Below are positions 42,837 to 52,314 of a stretch of 64,000 nt of DNA, one piece after another. Position 1 is the first letter of the stretch; the number at the start of each line of letters is the position of its first letter. A program made the translations under genes and the position numbers. Location: NCBI GenBank assembly GCA_903902915.1, contig CAIUWR010000040.1, forward strand, positions 1 through 64,000, read 5' to 3'. The notes beneath the pieces are model-generated. The model was not told the origin of the DNA. It did not search any database and worked only from the letters and a program-made list of their open reading frames with translations. This stretch comes from an uncultured Hyphomicrobiales bacterium (GTDB lineage: Bacteria; Pseudomonadota; Alphaproteobacteria; Rhizobiales; Beijerinckiaceae).

Positions 42837-43946
42837 TCAGGATGGCCGCGCGATCTTGACGCCGGGCCAGGCCTTGGGCGCGACACGGTTGTACTGTTTG
42901 GGCAATGGCAGCGTCACACCAAGTTTTTCCGCCGCATGCCAGCCCCAGCGCGGATCGTCGAGAAAGGCGCGCGCCAGCGCCACCTGATCGACGCCGCCTT
43001 CCGAGACGATCGCTTCGGCCTGATGCGCGTCCGCGATGAAGCCCGCCGTGCGCGTCACAATCCCCGCCTCGGCCCGCACCTTTGCGGCGTTGGGCACATT
43101 GAAGCCGGGACCGCTGGCGGGGCGCCCGCCCGCAATGATATTGCCCGAGCTGACGCAAACATAATCCAAGCCGCGCGTCTTGAAGCCGCGCGCCATATCG
43201 ACCGCATCCTCCACGGTGAGGCCGCCTTCGATATAGTCCGTTCCGGTGATGCGCGCGCCCACCGCCATATGGGTCGGCGTCGCCGCCCGCACGGCCTCGG
43301 CCACGGCGAGGGGAAAGCGCAGACGTCCTTGCGGATCGCCGCCCCAGGCATCCGTGCGCTTGTTGGAGATGGGGCTGTGGAATTGGTGGATGAGATAGCC
43401 ATGGGCCGCATGCAGCTCGACCATGTCGAAGCCGATGCGCGCCGCGCGCGCCGCCGCTCGCCCGAAAGCATCTATGGTGCGTTCGATTTCCGCCTCGTCC
43501 ATCGCCGCAGGTACGTGCCAGTTGGCGGCATAGGGCAGCGAGGAGGGGGCGCAGGTGCGCCATGCGCTTTCATGCGTCAACAATGACCCGCCGCCATCCC
43601 AATTCTTGTGGGTCGAGCCCTTGCGGCCCGCATGGCCAAGCTGAATGCTGAATTTCGTGTCCGGCATAGCCACCGCGCGCGCGGCTTGCAGCACGCGGGC
43701 GAGCGCATATTCGCATTCGTCAGAATAGAGCCCGAGACAGCCGTGGGAAATGCGCCCTTCGCGCGTCACCCCCGTCGCCTCCAGCGTCACCACGCCAGCG
43801 CCCGACATGGCGTAATTCATCACTTGCTGAAGGTGCCAATCGCTGGCGCAGCCGTCATTGGCCGAATACTGGCACATGGGCGCGATGGCGATGCGATTGG
43901 GGGCGCGCACCGGGCCAAGATCGAGGGGTGAAAACAAAATGGACAT
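42837..43946 (-). CDS. NADH:flavin oxidoreductase (Old Yellow Enzyme, YqjM/NamA-like)
   Basis: 369 aa FMN TIM barrel that reduces activated alkenes using NAD(P)H. Motifs: PNRIAIAPMCQYSAN (with the Cys typical of the YqjM branch), QLGHAGRKGS, HAAHGYLIHQFHSPISNKR and the phosphate site VALARAFLDDPRW. It follows the FadJ-type gene by 57 bases and probably closes the beta-oxidation operon, where it could reduce enoyl or dienoyl intermediates. That link is inference. Confidence 0.93.
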   Translation of the reverse strand: MSILFSPLDLGPVRAPNRIAIAPMCQYSANDGCASDWHLQQVMNYAMSGAGVVTLEATGVTREGRISHGCLGLYSDECEYALARVLQAARAVAMPDTKFSIQLGHAGRKGSTHKNWDGGGSLLTHESAWRTCAPSSLPYAANWHVPAAMDEAEIERTIDAFGRAAARAARIGFDMVELHAAHGYLIHQFHSPISNKRTDAWGGDPQGRLRFPLAVAEAVRAATPTHMAVGARITGTDYIEGGLTVEDAVDMARGFKTRGLDYVCVSSGNIIAGGRPASGPGFNVPNAAKVRAEAGIVTRTAGFIADAHQAEAIVSEGGVDQVALARAFLDDPRWGWHAAEKLGVTLPLPKQYNRVAPKAWPGVKIARPS

Positions 43947-44003
43947 GGAAAGCCTCCCGTTCGCCCAAGGCTACCCGGTTTGGCCGAAAAGCAAAAGGGC
44001 CGC

Positions 44004-46208
44004 TCACACCGTCGTCGCCGGAGCGAAGCGCGTGTAGAACAGCTCCCTTTTCGCCGCCATGTCCACAAGCAGCGCGCAAGGCGCGAAGCGCGGCCCATGG
44101 GTTGCGGCGAGCCGCTCGCACAAACCCACGAAGGCGGCCGCCCCCATGCCGTCGATATAACTCAGAACGCCGCCCGTAAACGGCGCGAAGCCAAACCCGA
44201 GAATGGACCCCACATCCGCCTCCCGCGGATCCGTCACGACGCCTTCCTCCATGGTGCGCGCCGCTTCCATCGCTTGCACCACGAGGAACCTTAGTTGCAG
44301 CTCCTTGACGTCGATGGCGTCCGGATCAAGCTTCCGCGTCTGCAACAGGGAAAGACCCGACCACAGGCGTTTGCGTCCGTTTTCAGGATAGTCATAAAAG
44401 CCCCCGCCGCTTTTGCGGCCCAAGCGCTGATGCTCGTTCACCAGCCGGTCCAGCAACCATTCCTGACGCGCATCGACGGCTTTTCCGCCGATTTCCAGTT
44501 TGGTCGCCTGAATGATTTTCCAGGCCAGATCAAGGCCCACTTCGTCGTTGAGCGCAAGTGGACCCACCGGCATGCCCGCCATCCGCGCGGCGTTTTCGAT
44601 CATGGCGGGCGGGGTTCCCTCCGTAAACATCAGATGCCCCTCGCGTATGAAGTTCATCACGCAACGGTTGGCGAAAAAGCCGCGACTGTCATTGACGACG
44701 ATGGGAGTCTTGCGCAGCGCGCGGACGAGATCGAGAGCGGCCGCGAGCGCCGACTGTCCCGTGCGCCGGCCCATGATGACCTCAACGAGCGGCATCTTCT
44801 CGACAGGCGAAAAGAAATGCAGCCCGATGAATTGTTCCGGGCGCAGAGCGCTATCCGCCAGCGACGTGATCGGCAGCGTCGAAGTGTTCGAGGCGAAGAT
44901 TGCGTCAGGACGCATATGGCGTTCGGCCTCGCGGATCGTGCGCGCCTTGACGTCGCGGTCCTCGAAGACAGCTTCGATGACAAGATCGCAATCGCTTAGC
45001 GCGGCGAAATCATCCGTGGTGGTCATGCGGTCGAGCAGGGCGTCCCGTTCGGCCTCGCTGGCGCGCCCGCGCAGCACCCGTTCGCAAATGAGCTTGCGCG
45101 CGGTGGCCTTGCCGCGTTCGGCAAGTGACAGGTTCCGGTCGATCATGGTCACGCCAAACCCTGCCGCTGCGCAGACATAGCCAATGCCTGCGCCCATGAA
45201 GCCCGCGCCGATGACGCCGATCCTGCCGACGGGCGCCGGGGCGATGTGTGCGGGACGATGCGCGCCTTTGTTCAGCGCAGTCATGGAGACGAAGAGGGAG
45301 CGGATCATCGCCGCAGCTTCCGGCGAGCGCAGAATCTTCGCGAACCAGCGGCTTTCCGCGCGCAAGGCCAGATCCATCGGCAATTGCAGACCGTCGTGCA
45401 ACACCTGCAAGATGGCCTTGGCCGCGGGATAATTATCCATGGTCTCACGACGGTAAATGGCGTTGGCCGCAGGCCAGACCATCATCCCGCCCCTCGAATA
45501 AACCGGGCCTGACGGCGGGCGGAACCCGGGTCCATCCCATGGCGCGACGCCTTCGCCGCCTTGCGCGATCCAGGCTTTCGCGCGTGAGACAATGGCCTTT
45601 GCCGGGGCTAGGTCATGCACCAGATTCATGGCTTTCGCCTGAGCCGGGCGCAGCTGATCTCCTTTGAAAAGCATTTGCAAGGCGTCGCCCGTAGTCATCA
45701 GGCGCGCGACGCGCTGCGTGCCGCCAGCGCCGGGAAAAAGCCCGATCTTTATTTCCGGCAGACCCACGCGCGTGGCGTCGTCATCGGCCATGATGCGATA
45801 GTGGCAAGCAAGCGCCAATTCGAACGCGCCGCCAAGGCAGGCCCCGTGGATGGCTGCGGCGAAGGGCTTGCCGCAGGTTTCAACCCTGCGATAGATTTGC
45901 GAGAGCCTGCGTGAGCGTTCGAAAAAGGCTTGCGTCGCTGCTTCTTCTCCGTGTGCGGTCGCGGTCGCTCCGAATTCGCGCGCGATGGCCTCCAGCATAT
46001 TCAAATCGGCGCCGCCGGAAAAAGAGTCCTTGCCTGAAGAAATCACGCAGCCCTTGATGGCGGGGTCGGCCGCGACCGTGTCGATCAGCCCTTCGAGGGC
46101 GTCCATCACTGCAAAGGTGATGATGTTCATGACGCGGTCGGGCATATCCCAGATGGCGTGCGCGACGCCGTCAGGGTCGATGTCCAGATTGAAAGGGGCC
46201 TTGGTCAT
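44004..46208 (-). CDS. Bifunctional enoyl-CoA hydratase/3-hydroxyacyl-CoA dehydrogenase (FadJ/FadB type)
   Basis: 734 aa alpha subunit of the beta-oxidation complex. The N-terminal crotonase domain has SSGKDSFSGGADLNMLEAI and the oxyanion-hole GACLGGAFELALAC. The NAD-binding domain begins IGVIGAGFMGAGIGYVCAAA; the C-terminal dehydrogenase domains include the catalytic His in FIGLHFFSPVEKMPLVEVI and the NRCVMNFIREG region. The start MTKAPFNLD follows GGGAGAA. The thiolase gene lies 20 bases upstream, so both make one complex. Confidence 0.95.
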   Translation of the reverse strand: MTKAPFNLDIDPDGVAHAIWDMPDRVMNIITFAVMDALEGLIDTVAADPAIKGCVISSGKDSFSGGADLNMLEAIAREFGATATAHGEEAATQAFFERSRRLSQIYRRVETCGKPFAAAIHGACLGGAFELALACHYRIMADDDATRVGLPEIKIGLFPGAGGTQRVARLMTTGDALQMLFKGDQLRPAQAKAMNLVHDLAPAKAIVSRAKAWIAQGGEGVAPWDGPGFRPPSGPVYSRGGMMVWPAANAIYRRETMDNYPAAKAILQVLHDGLQLPMDLALRAESRWFAKILRSPEAAAMIRSLFVSMTALNKGAHRPAHIAPAPVGRIGVIGAGFMGAGIGYVCAAAGFGVTMIDRNLSLAERGKATARKLICERVLRGRASEAERDALLDRMTTTDDFAALSDCDLVIEAVFEDRDVKARTIREAERHMRPDAIFASNTSTLPITSLADSALRPEQFIGLHFFSPVEKMPLVEVIMGRRTGQSALAAALDLVRALRKTPIVVNDSRGFFANRCVMNFIREGHLMFTEGTPPAMIENAARMAGMPVGPLALNDEVGLDLAWKIIQATKLEIGGKAVDARQEWLLDRLVNEHQRLGRKSGGGFYDYPENGRKRLWSGLSLLQTRKLDPDAIDVKELQLRFLVVQAMEAARTMEEGVVTDPREADVGSILGFGFAPFTGGVLSYIDGMGAAAFVGLCERLAATHGPRFAPCALLVDMAAKRELFYTRFAPATTV

Positions 46209-46228
46209 GCAAGCGTTCTCCCGCAGCG

Positions 46229-47437
46229 TCAAACGCGCTCGATGATGGTGGCTGTGCCCTGGCCTGCGCCGATGCAAAGCGTCACGAGCGCAATGGTCTT
46301 GTCCGTCCGCTCCAGCTCGTCGAGCGCCGCGCCCAGCAACATGGCGCCGGTGGCGCCAAGCGGATGGCCAAAGGCGATGGCGCCGCCATTCACGTTGATC
46401 CTGGCGGCGTCCAGAGCGAAGGCCTGCGCAAAGCGCAGCACGACGGCGGCGAAGGCCTCGTTCACCTCGAACAGATCAATATCGGCGAGCGTCATATGCG
46501 CGCGCGCCAGCACTTTGCGGGTCACATCCACAGGACCGGTGAGCATCAGCGCAGGGTCGGAGCCGATATTGGCGAAGGCGCGGATGCGCGCGCGCGGCTT
46601 CAGGCCCGCCGCTTGTCCCGCTTGCGCGGAGCCCAGCAGAACCGCGGCGGCGCCATCGACGATGCCGGATGAATTGCCCGCGTGATGCACATGGTTCAGC
46701 GCCTCGATCTCGGGATGCGCCTGAATCGCGACGGCGTTGAAGCCCGCCTGTTCCGCCAGAATGGAGAAAGAAGGTTTCAAAGCGGCGAGGGACTGCAAGC
46801 TGGTGTGCGGACGCATGTGTTCATCGCGGTCCAGCAGGACGAGCCCATTGACATCGCGCACCGGGACGATGGACTTTTCAAAGCGCGCCTCCGTCCAGGC
46901 CAGCGCAGCCCGGCGTTGGGACTCCACCGCGCAGGCGTCCACGTCCTCGCGTGTGAATCCATATTTCGTCGCGATGAGATCGGCCGATACGCCCTGCGGC
47001 ATGAAAAAGCTGGGGATGGCTATGGCGGGATCGACAGGCCATGCGCCGCCAGACGCGCCGATGCCCACGCGGCTCATGGATTCCACGCCGCCGCCGATGG
47101 TCATGTCATGCTGGCCCGCCATGATCTGCGCGGCGGCGAAATTCACCGCGTCAAGCCCTGAAGCGCAGAAGCGATTGATTTGAACGCCCGGCGCATCGGC
47201 GCCAAAGCCTGATGTGATCGCCGCCGCGCGCGCGATGTCGCCTCCCGCTTCGCCGACCGGATCGACGCAGCCGAGCACGATGTCGTCGATCAGCGTTGAT
47301 TCAAGGCGATTGCGGCTTCGCAACGCGCGCAGGACGGTCGTGGCCAGACCAAGGCTGGAGACTTCATGCAGCGCGCCGTCCGGCTTGCCGCGTCCGCGCG
47401 GTGTGCGCACGGCGTCGAAGATGAATGCGTCGGGCAT
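46229..47437 (-). CDS. Acetyl-CoA C-acyltransferase (thiolase)
   Basis: 402 aa thiolase, the last step of beta-oxidation, partner of the FadJ-type protein encoded just downstream. Catalytic nucleophile Cys is in INRFCASGLDAVNFAAAQI; the His is in GGAIAFGHPLGATGA; the second Cys is in CIGAGQGTATIIE. The start MPDAFIFDAVRTPRGR has GGAG 6 bases upstream. Confidence 0.95.
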   Translation of the reverse strand: MPDAFIFDAVRTPRGRGKPDGALHEVSSLGLATTVLRALRSRNRLESTLIDDIVLGCVDPVGEAGGDIARAAAITSGFGADAPGVQINRFCASGLDAVNFAAAQIMAGQHDMTIGGGVESMSRVGIGASGGAWPVDPAIAIPSFFMPQGVSADLIATKYGFTREDVDACAVESQRRAALAWTEARFEKSIVPVRDVNGLVLLDRDEHMRPHTSLQSLAALKPSFSILAEQAGFNAVAIQAHPEIEALNHVHHAGNSSGIVDGAAAVLLGSAQAGQAAGLKPRARIRAFANIGSDPALMLTGPVDVTRKVLARAHMTLADIDLFEVNEAFAAVVLRFAQAFALDAARINVNGGAIAFGHPLGATGAMLLGAALDELERTDKTIALVTLCIGAGQGTATIIERV

Positions 47438-47468
47438 CAGCCGCTCCATGGACGCGCAGCGCGCGGGA

Positions 47469-49256
47469 TTAAAACGCCTCGTCCGGCAGGGTCGTCAACA
47501 CTTCCGCGCCGCTGACGATGCGCGCCAGATGCGCGCCTGTCTCGGGCAGGATGCGGGCCATGAAGTAACGCGCCAGATCGAGCTTCGCATCCATCCGTGG
47601 CGCGGGCGCGCGGGCCTTGCGCAGCAGGGCGGCCCTTGCGATGCGCGCCCACATATAGGCCAGCGCGACAAGGCCGAAGAGGTGCATGTAGTCGTGGGCG
47701 GCGGCGGCGGCGTCATCGGACTTCGTCGGCGCGTTTCGCATGAGCCATAGCGTGGCCTGTTTCAGACGCCCGAGGCTTTCCTCCAGCGGGCCAAGGCATG
47801 GCGCCAGCGCGGCGTTCGACGCGTTCTCGGAAATAAAGATCCGGATGTCGTCGAGGACGTTCCGGAGGGCGCGCCCGCCGTCCTTTTGCAGTTTCCGGCC
47901 CACCAGATCGAGGGCCTGAACGCCATTGGCGCCTTCATAAATCATGGCGATGCGCGCATCGCGCACGAATTGCTCCATGCCGGCATCGACGATATAGCCA
48001 TGTCCGCCAAACACCTGCTGCGCCTTCACCGCATTGGCGAAGCCATAGTCCGTAAGCACGCCTTTCAACACAGGCGTGAGCAGGCTCACGATGCCGCTGG
48101 CGCGCTCGCGTTCCTGCGCGTCTTCGCCCCGCTGCGCGACGTCCGCCATCAGCGTGGCCCAAATCAAAAGTGCGCGGGCGGCCTGGTTGAAGGCGCTGAT
48201 GTCGAGCAACATGCGTCGCACATCAGCATGGACGATGATGGGATCGGCCGGGCTTTTCGGCGCTTTTGCGCCTGAAAGGGCGCGCCCCTGAAGCCGCGTT
48301 TGCGCATAGGCGGCGGCGTTCTGATAAGCGACCTCGGATATGGCGAGGCCCTGGTTCGCCACGCCGAGCCGCGCCTCGTTCATCATGAGGAACATGGCGG
48401 AAAGGCCGTGGTTTTCAGCGCCGATCAGGAAACCTGTCGCGCCGTCGTAATTCATCACGCAGGTCGCGTTTGCGTGAATGCCCATCTTGCGTTCAATGGC
48501 GCCGCAGGAAATGGCGTTGCGCGCGCCCGCCGCGCCGTCCTCGTCCGGGAGCCGCTTTGGCGCAATGAACAGCGATATTCCAGCTGTGCCCGGGGGCGCG
48601 CCTTCGATGCGCGCCAACACCAGATGCACGATGTTTTCGGCCAGATCATGCTCGCCTGCGGAGATGAAGATCTTCTGTCCTGTGATGGCATAACTGCCGT
48701 CCTCGCGCGGGACCGCTTTTGTTTTCAGAAGGCCAAGGTCCGTGCCGCAGTGGGGCTCGGTGAGGTTCATCGTGCCGCACCATTCGCCGCTGATGAGGCG
48801 GGGCAGGTAGAGCCGTTTCAACGCTTCGCTGGCGTGTTGTGAAATGGTTGCGATGGCGCTTTGCGTGAGGCCCGGATACATGGTGAAGGCCATGTTGGCC
48901 GCCCCCATATATTCATTGACGATGGAGGCCAATGTATAGGGCAGGCCCTGACCGCCATAGGTCGGATCTGCGGCCAGGCCGATCCAGCCGCCCTGCGCAT
49001 AGAGTTTATAGGCCTCCTTGAATCCCTTGGGCGTCGTCACGTTTCCATCGGCGTCGCGCGTACAGCCCTGTCGGTCTCCGGGTAGATTGAGGGGCTGCAA
49101 GACATCCTCGCCCAGACGCGCGGCCTGTGTCAGCACGGCGCGCATGTCATCAATGGTGAGGCCGGAAAAGGCTTGCGAATGTTGGCCAAGATCCTGCGCG
49201 AAGACATCTTCAAGCAGGAACAGAGCCTCTTCGACCGGCGCTTTGTAGATGGGCAT
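47469..49256 (-). CDS. Acyl-CoA dehydrogenase with C-terminal AcdB-type domain
   Basis: 595 aa flavoprotein that makes the first double bond of beta-oxidation. Motifs: GGWIGLAADPTYGGQGLPYT, TMNLTEPHCGTDLGLLKTKA, the MNEARLGVANQGLAISEVAY helix and the C-terminal VFGGHGYIVDAGMEQFVRDA with IYEGANGVQALDLVGRKL. The long C-terminal extension is typical of the FadE-like group that works on longer acyl-CoA. It heads the operon acyl-CoA dehydrogenase, thiolase, FadJ-type, Old Yellow Enzyme. Confidence 0.94.
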   Translation of the reverse strand: MPIYKAPVEEALFLLEDVFAQDLGQHSQAFSGLTIDDMRAVLTQAARLGEDVLQPLNLPGDRQGCTRDADGNVTTPKGFKEAYKLYAQGGWIGLAADPTYGGQGLPYTLASIVNEYMGAANMAFTMYPGLTQSAIATISQHASEALKRLYLPRLISGEWCGTMNLTEPHCGTDLGLLKTKAVPREDGSYAITGQKIFISAGEHDLAENIVHLVLARIEGAPPGTAGISLFIAPKRLPDEDGAAGARNAISCGAIERKMGIHANATCVMNYDGATGFLIGAENHGLSAMFLMMNEARLGVANQGLAISEVAYQNAAAYAQTRLQGRALSGAKAPKSPADPIIVHADVRRMLLDISAFNQAARALLIWATLMADVAQRGEDAQERERASGIVSLLTPVLKGVLTDYGFANAVKAQQVFGGHGYIVDAGMEQFVRDARIAMIYEGANGVQALDLVGRKLQKDGGRALRNVLDDIRIFISENASNAALAPCLGPLEESLGRLKQATLWLMRNAPTKSDDAAAAAHDYMHLFGLVALAYMWARIARAALLRKARAPAPRMDAKLDLARYFMARILPETGAHLARIVSGAEVLTTLPDEAF

Positions 49257-49292
49257 CGCTGTCTCCGCTGGGTCGCGCTGCGCGCAATCAGA

Positions 49293-49562
49293 TTATCGCG
49301 TGCAGATAAGGTCGCGCCTTGTGTCCAATGTTCCATTGGCGGTCCGCACCTTGTGGGTCAGGTAAATGCAGTCTTCGTCGTCGGGGCCATAGGCGCGTTG
49401 CACGCGGAAGCTTGGCGCCGTGGTGAGGGGGCGTCTGGCGATGTCCGCGTCATCCACTGTGTCGAGGCCGAGCGCCGCCCGGGCGCCATTCGCCGCCAGC
49501 AGGGCGATGGCCAGAGTTGCGGCCATCAGGGTCATGTGTTCCCACGTCGCCTTGCGCATCAC
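49293..49562 (-). CDS. Small secreted protein of unknown function
   Basis: 89 aa with a signal peptide (hydrophobic MTLMAATLAIALLAANG, cleavage after ARA). The mature 60-residue part has two cysteines (CIYL and ICTR) that could form one disulfide. Met 49562 or 49559 is the start. A match to the EcfG promoter consensus lies about 40 bases upstream, so it is probably a general-stress-response gene. No family recognised. Confidence 0.75.
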   Translation of the reverse strand: MMRKATWEHMTLMAATLAIALLAANGARAALGLDTVDDADIARRPLTTAPSFRVQRAYGPDDEDCIYLTHKVRTANGTLDTRRDLICTR

Positions 49563-49601
49563 GATCTCCGGTCAAACAGCGGCTTTCGCTGATGGGGAGA
49601 C

Positions 49602-49626
49602 AACGGAGCAGGAACCCAATGGTTCC
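49602..49626 (-). promoter_or_regulatory. Consensus EcfG (general stress sigma factor) promoter
   Basis: On the minus strand GGAAC (49622-49626) is followed after exactly 16 bases by CGTT (49602-49605). This is the full EcfG consensus GGAAC-N16/17-CGTT, positioned to drive the small secreted protein gene. Confidence 0.7.
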
Positions 49627-49636
49627 GCTTGGCGCG

Positions 49637-49663
49637 CCAGCCCGGCGCAACGCCGGGTTCTGG
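49637..49663. other. Hairpin upstream of the repair helicase gene
   Basis: CCCGGCG (49641-49647) and CGCCGGG (49651-49657) pair around CAA, with CCAG and CTGG outside. It lies between two divergent genes, so it is not an obvious terminator; it may sit in the helicase leader. Confidence 0.5.
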
Positions 49664-49723
49664 TCAGTCCGGCGCGTTTTTTGACGCGGGGCGGTATCCA
49701 CCACGCCTTAAAAGGCTTTAGAT

Positions 49724-52303
49724 GTGACGGTGACGCCGCGCTTGACCATCTTGCCCGATCCCTTCCGCTCCTGGTTCGCTGCGCGCGGCTGGGCTCCGCG
49801 CGCCCATCAGCTGGCTTTGCTGAAGCTGGCGCGGCTGGGCCGCAGCGCGTTGCTCATCGCCCCCACGGGCGCGGGCAAGACGCTGGCTGGCTTTCTGCCG
49901 AGCCTGATCGAACTGGCGGGCGCTCAGGGCGCGCGCGGGCAGGGCTTGCATACGCTCTACATATCGCCCCTGAAGGCGCTGGCGGTGGATGTGGCGCGCA
50001 ATCTTGAAACCCCTGTCGCGCAGATGGGCCTTGGGGTGCGGGTGGAGACGCGCACCGGCGACACGTCGGCTTCCAAGCGCCAGCGACAAAGGCGCGATCC
50101 GCCGCAGATCCTGCTCACCACGCCTGAACAGCTGGCGCTCCTGCTGGCCAGCGCCGATGGCGAGCATCTGTTCGCCACCCTGCGGCGCGTGGTTCTTGAT
50201 GAATTGCATGCTGTGGTCACGTCCAAACGCGGCGACCTTTTGTCGTTGGGTCTGGCGCGGCTGCGCAAGCTGGCGCCTGATATGTCGATGGTCGGCCTGT
50301 CGGCCACCGTGCGCGATCCCGATGAGCTGCGCCGCTGGCTCGTCCCGCAGCGAGGCGCTGGTGAAATGGCGGAGCTTGTGGTGGCGGCGCCCGGCGCCCC
50401 GCCCGCCATCGCCATGCTCGACACGCGCGAGCGCCTGCCGTGGTCCGGCCATGGCGCCAGCCACGCCATTGGCGAAATCTACGAGCGCATCAAGGCGTCG
50501 CGCATGACGCTGGTTTTCGTCAATACGCGCGCGCAGGCCGAAGCCGTGTTCCAGCAGCTCTGGCATGTGAACGAAGACGCGCTGCCCATCGCGCTGCATC
50601 ACGGTTCGCTGGATGCGGGGCAGCGTCGCCGGGTGGAGGAAGCCATGGCGGCGGGGCGGTTGAAGGCGGTGGTCTGCACCTCGACGCTCGATCTGGGCAT
50701 CGACTGGGGCGATGTGGATCTCGTCGTGAATGTGGGCGCGCCCAAGGGGGCGAGCCGCCTGTTGCAACGTATCGGCCGCGCGAACCATCGGCTGGACGAA
50801 TCCTCCCGCGCCCTGCTCGTGCCCGCCAATCGCTTCGAGGTTCTCGAATGCGCCGCCGCCATCGAAGCCGCCGCCGAGGGCGCGCAAGACACGCCGCCCG
50901 CCCGCACGGGGGCGCTCGACGTGTTGTGCCAGCATGTGCTGGGGATGGCCTGCGCCGCGCCGTTTCTCAGCGACGACCTTTACGAAGAGGTCATCTCCGC
51001 CGAGCCCTATGCGCATTTGCCCCGCGCGGATTTCGACGATGCGGTGCGTTTCGTCGCCACCGGCGGCTACGCACTGCAAAGCTATGACCGCTTCGCCAAG
51101 ATCAAACGCTTGCAAGATGGAAGCTGGCGCATCGCCAATGGCAAGATCGCGCAGGCCTATCGCATGAATGTCGGCACGATCATCGAATCCGACATGTTGA
51201 AGGTGCGGCTGGTGCGCGGCGTGGCGGCGAAGGCCTCGCGTGCGGGCGCGGCGCGGGGAAGCGCGCTTTATGCGCCCGCCAAATTGGCGCCCGGCGCGCA
51301 GCCCGCGCCCTACACCGGGCGCCTCACGCGCGGCGGGCGCGTGCTGGGCGAGATCGAAGAGTATTTTCTGGAGACCTTGGCGCCGGGCGACACATTTCTA
51401 TTCGGTGGCGAAGTGCTGGCGCTGGCGGGCATCGTCGAGAATGAGGCCCATGTGTCGCGCGCCCATTCCGATGCGCCCAAAGTGCCGTCCTATGCGGGCG
51501 GCAAGTTTCCGCTCTCCACTTATCTGGCGGCGCGCGTGCGCAAATTGCTGGCCTCGCCCAAGGCCTGGGGCGCCTTGCCCGAGCAAGTGTCGGACTGGCT
51601 CGGCCTGCAACAGGAAAAGTCGCTGCTGCCGCCGCCGGGCAAACTCCTGGTCGAGACCTTTCCGCGCGGCGGGCGCCATTATCTCGTCGCCTATCCTTTC
51701 GAGGGGCGGCTCGTGCATCAGACGCTCGGCATGTTGCTGACGCGGCGCATGGAGCGCATGGGGCTGAAGCCGCTGGGCTTCGTGGCGAATGAATATGCGC
51801 TGGCGGTCTGGGGCCTCGCGGATGTGGGAACGCGCGCGCAAAAAGCGCTTTTTTCCATGGACGATCTGTTCGCGCAGGACATGCTGGGCGACGATCTTGA
51901 AGAATGGTTGCAGGAGTCCGCCCTGATGAAGCGCACCTTCCGCAATGGCGCGATCATCTCGGGGCTGATCGAGCGGCGCTTTCCCGGCAAGCAGAAGACC
52001 GGGCGGCAGGTCACCATCTCCACCGATCTGGTTTACGATGTGCTGCGCCGCCACCAGCTGGACCACATCCTGCTGCGCGCCGCGCGCGAGGACGCCATGT
52101 CGGGCCTGCTCGATCTGGAGCGGCTGGCGCAGATGCTGGCGCGGGTGCATGGTCAGATCATCCACAAACATCTGGAGCGCATCTCGCCCCTCGCGGTGCC
52201 CATCATGCTGGAAATCGGCCGCGAGCCGGTCTATGGCGAGGCGCAGGATGAGATTCTGGCCGATGCGGCGGGCGCCTTGGTCGATGAGGCGATGGGCGGC
52301 TGA
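49724..52303 (+). CDS. Ligase-associated DNA repair DEXH helicase (Lhr-Core type)
   Basis: 859 aa superfamily 2 helicase with Walker A APTGAGKTLAGFLP, DELH box (VVLDELHAVV), motif III LSATV and motif VI IGRANHRLDESS, then a winged helix and the Lhr-core C-terminal domain. Relatives move 3' to 5' and work with an ATP ligase, an exonuclease and a phosphoesterase in a DNA damage response; all four are in this window. GTG start with AAAAGG 8 bases upstream. The phosphoesterase gene follows by 11 bases. Confidence 0.94.
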   Translation: MTVTPRLTILPDPFRSWFAARGWAPRAHQLALLKLARLGRSALLIAPTGAGKTLAGFLPSLIELAGAQGARGQGLHTLYISPLKALAVDVARNLETPVAQMGLGVRVETRTGDTSASKRQRQRRDPPQILLTTPEQLALLLASADGEHLFATLRRVVLDELHAVVTSKRGDLLSLGLARLRKLAPDMSMVGLSATVRDPDELRRWLVPQRGAGEMAELVVAAPGAPPAIAMLDTRERLPWSGHGASHAIGEIYERIKASRMTLVFVNTRAQAEAVFQQLWHVNEDALPIALHHGSLDAGQRRRVEEAMAAGRLKAVVCTSTLDLGIDWGDVDLVVNVGAPKGASRLLQRIGRANHRLDESSRALLVPANRFEVLECAAAIEAAAEGAQDTPPARTGALDVLCQHVLGMACAAPFLSDDLYEEVISAEPYAHLPRADFDDAVRFVATGGYALQSYDRFAKIKRLQDGSWRIANGKIAQAYRMNVGTIIESDMLKVRLVRGVAAKASRAGAARGSALYAPAKLAPGAQPAPYTGRLTRGGRVLGEIEEYFLETLAPGDTFLFGGEVLALAGIVENEAHVSRAHSDAPKVPSYAGGKFPLSTYLAARVRKLLASPKAWGALPEQVSDWLGLQQEKSLLPPPGKLLVETFPRGGRHYLVAYPFEGRLVHQTLGMLLTRRMERMGLKPLGFVANEYALAVWGLADVGTRAQKALFSMDDLFAQDMLGDDLEEWLQESALMKRTFRNGAIISGLIERRFPGKQKTGRQVTISTDLVYDVLRRHQLDHILLRAAREDAMSGLLDLERLAQMLARVHGQIIHKHLERISPLAVPIMLEIGREPVYGEAQDEILADAAGALVDEAMGG

Positions 52304-52314
52304 CAGGTGAACGC

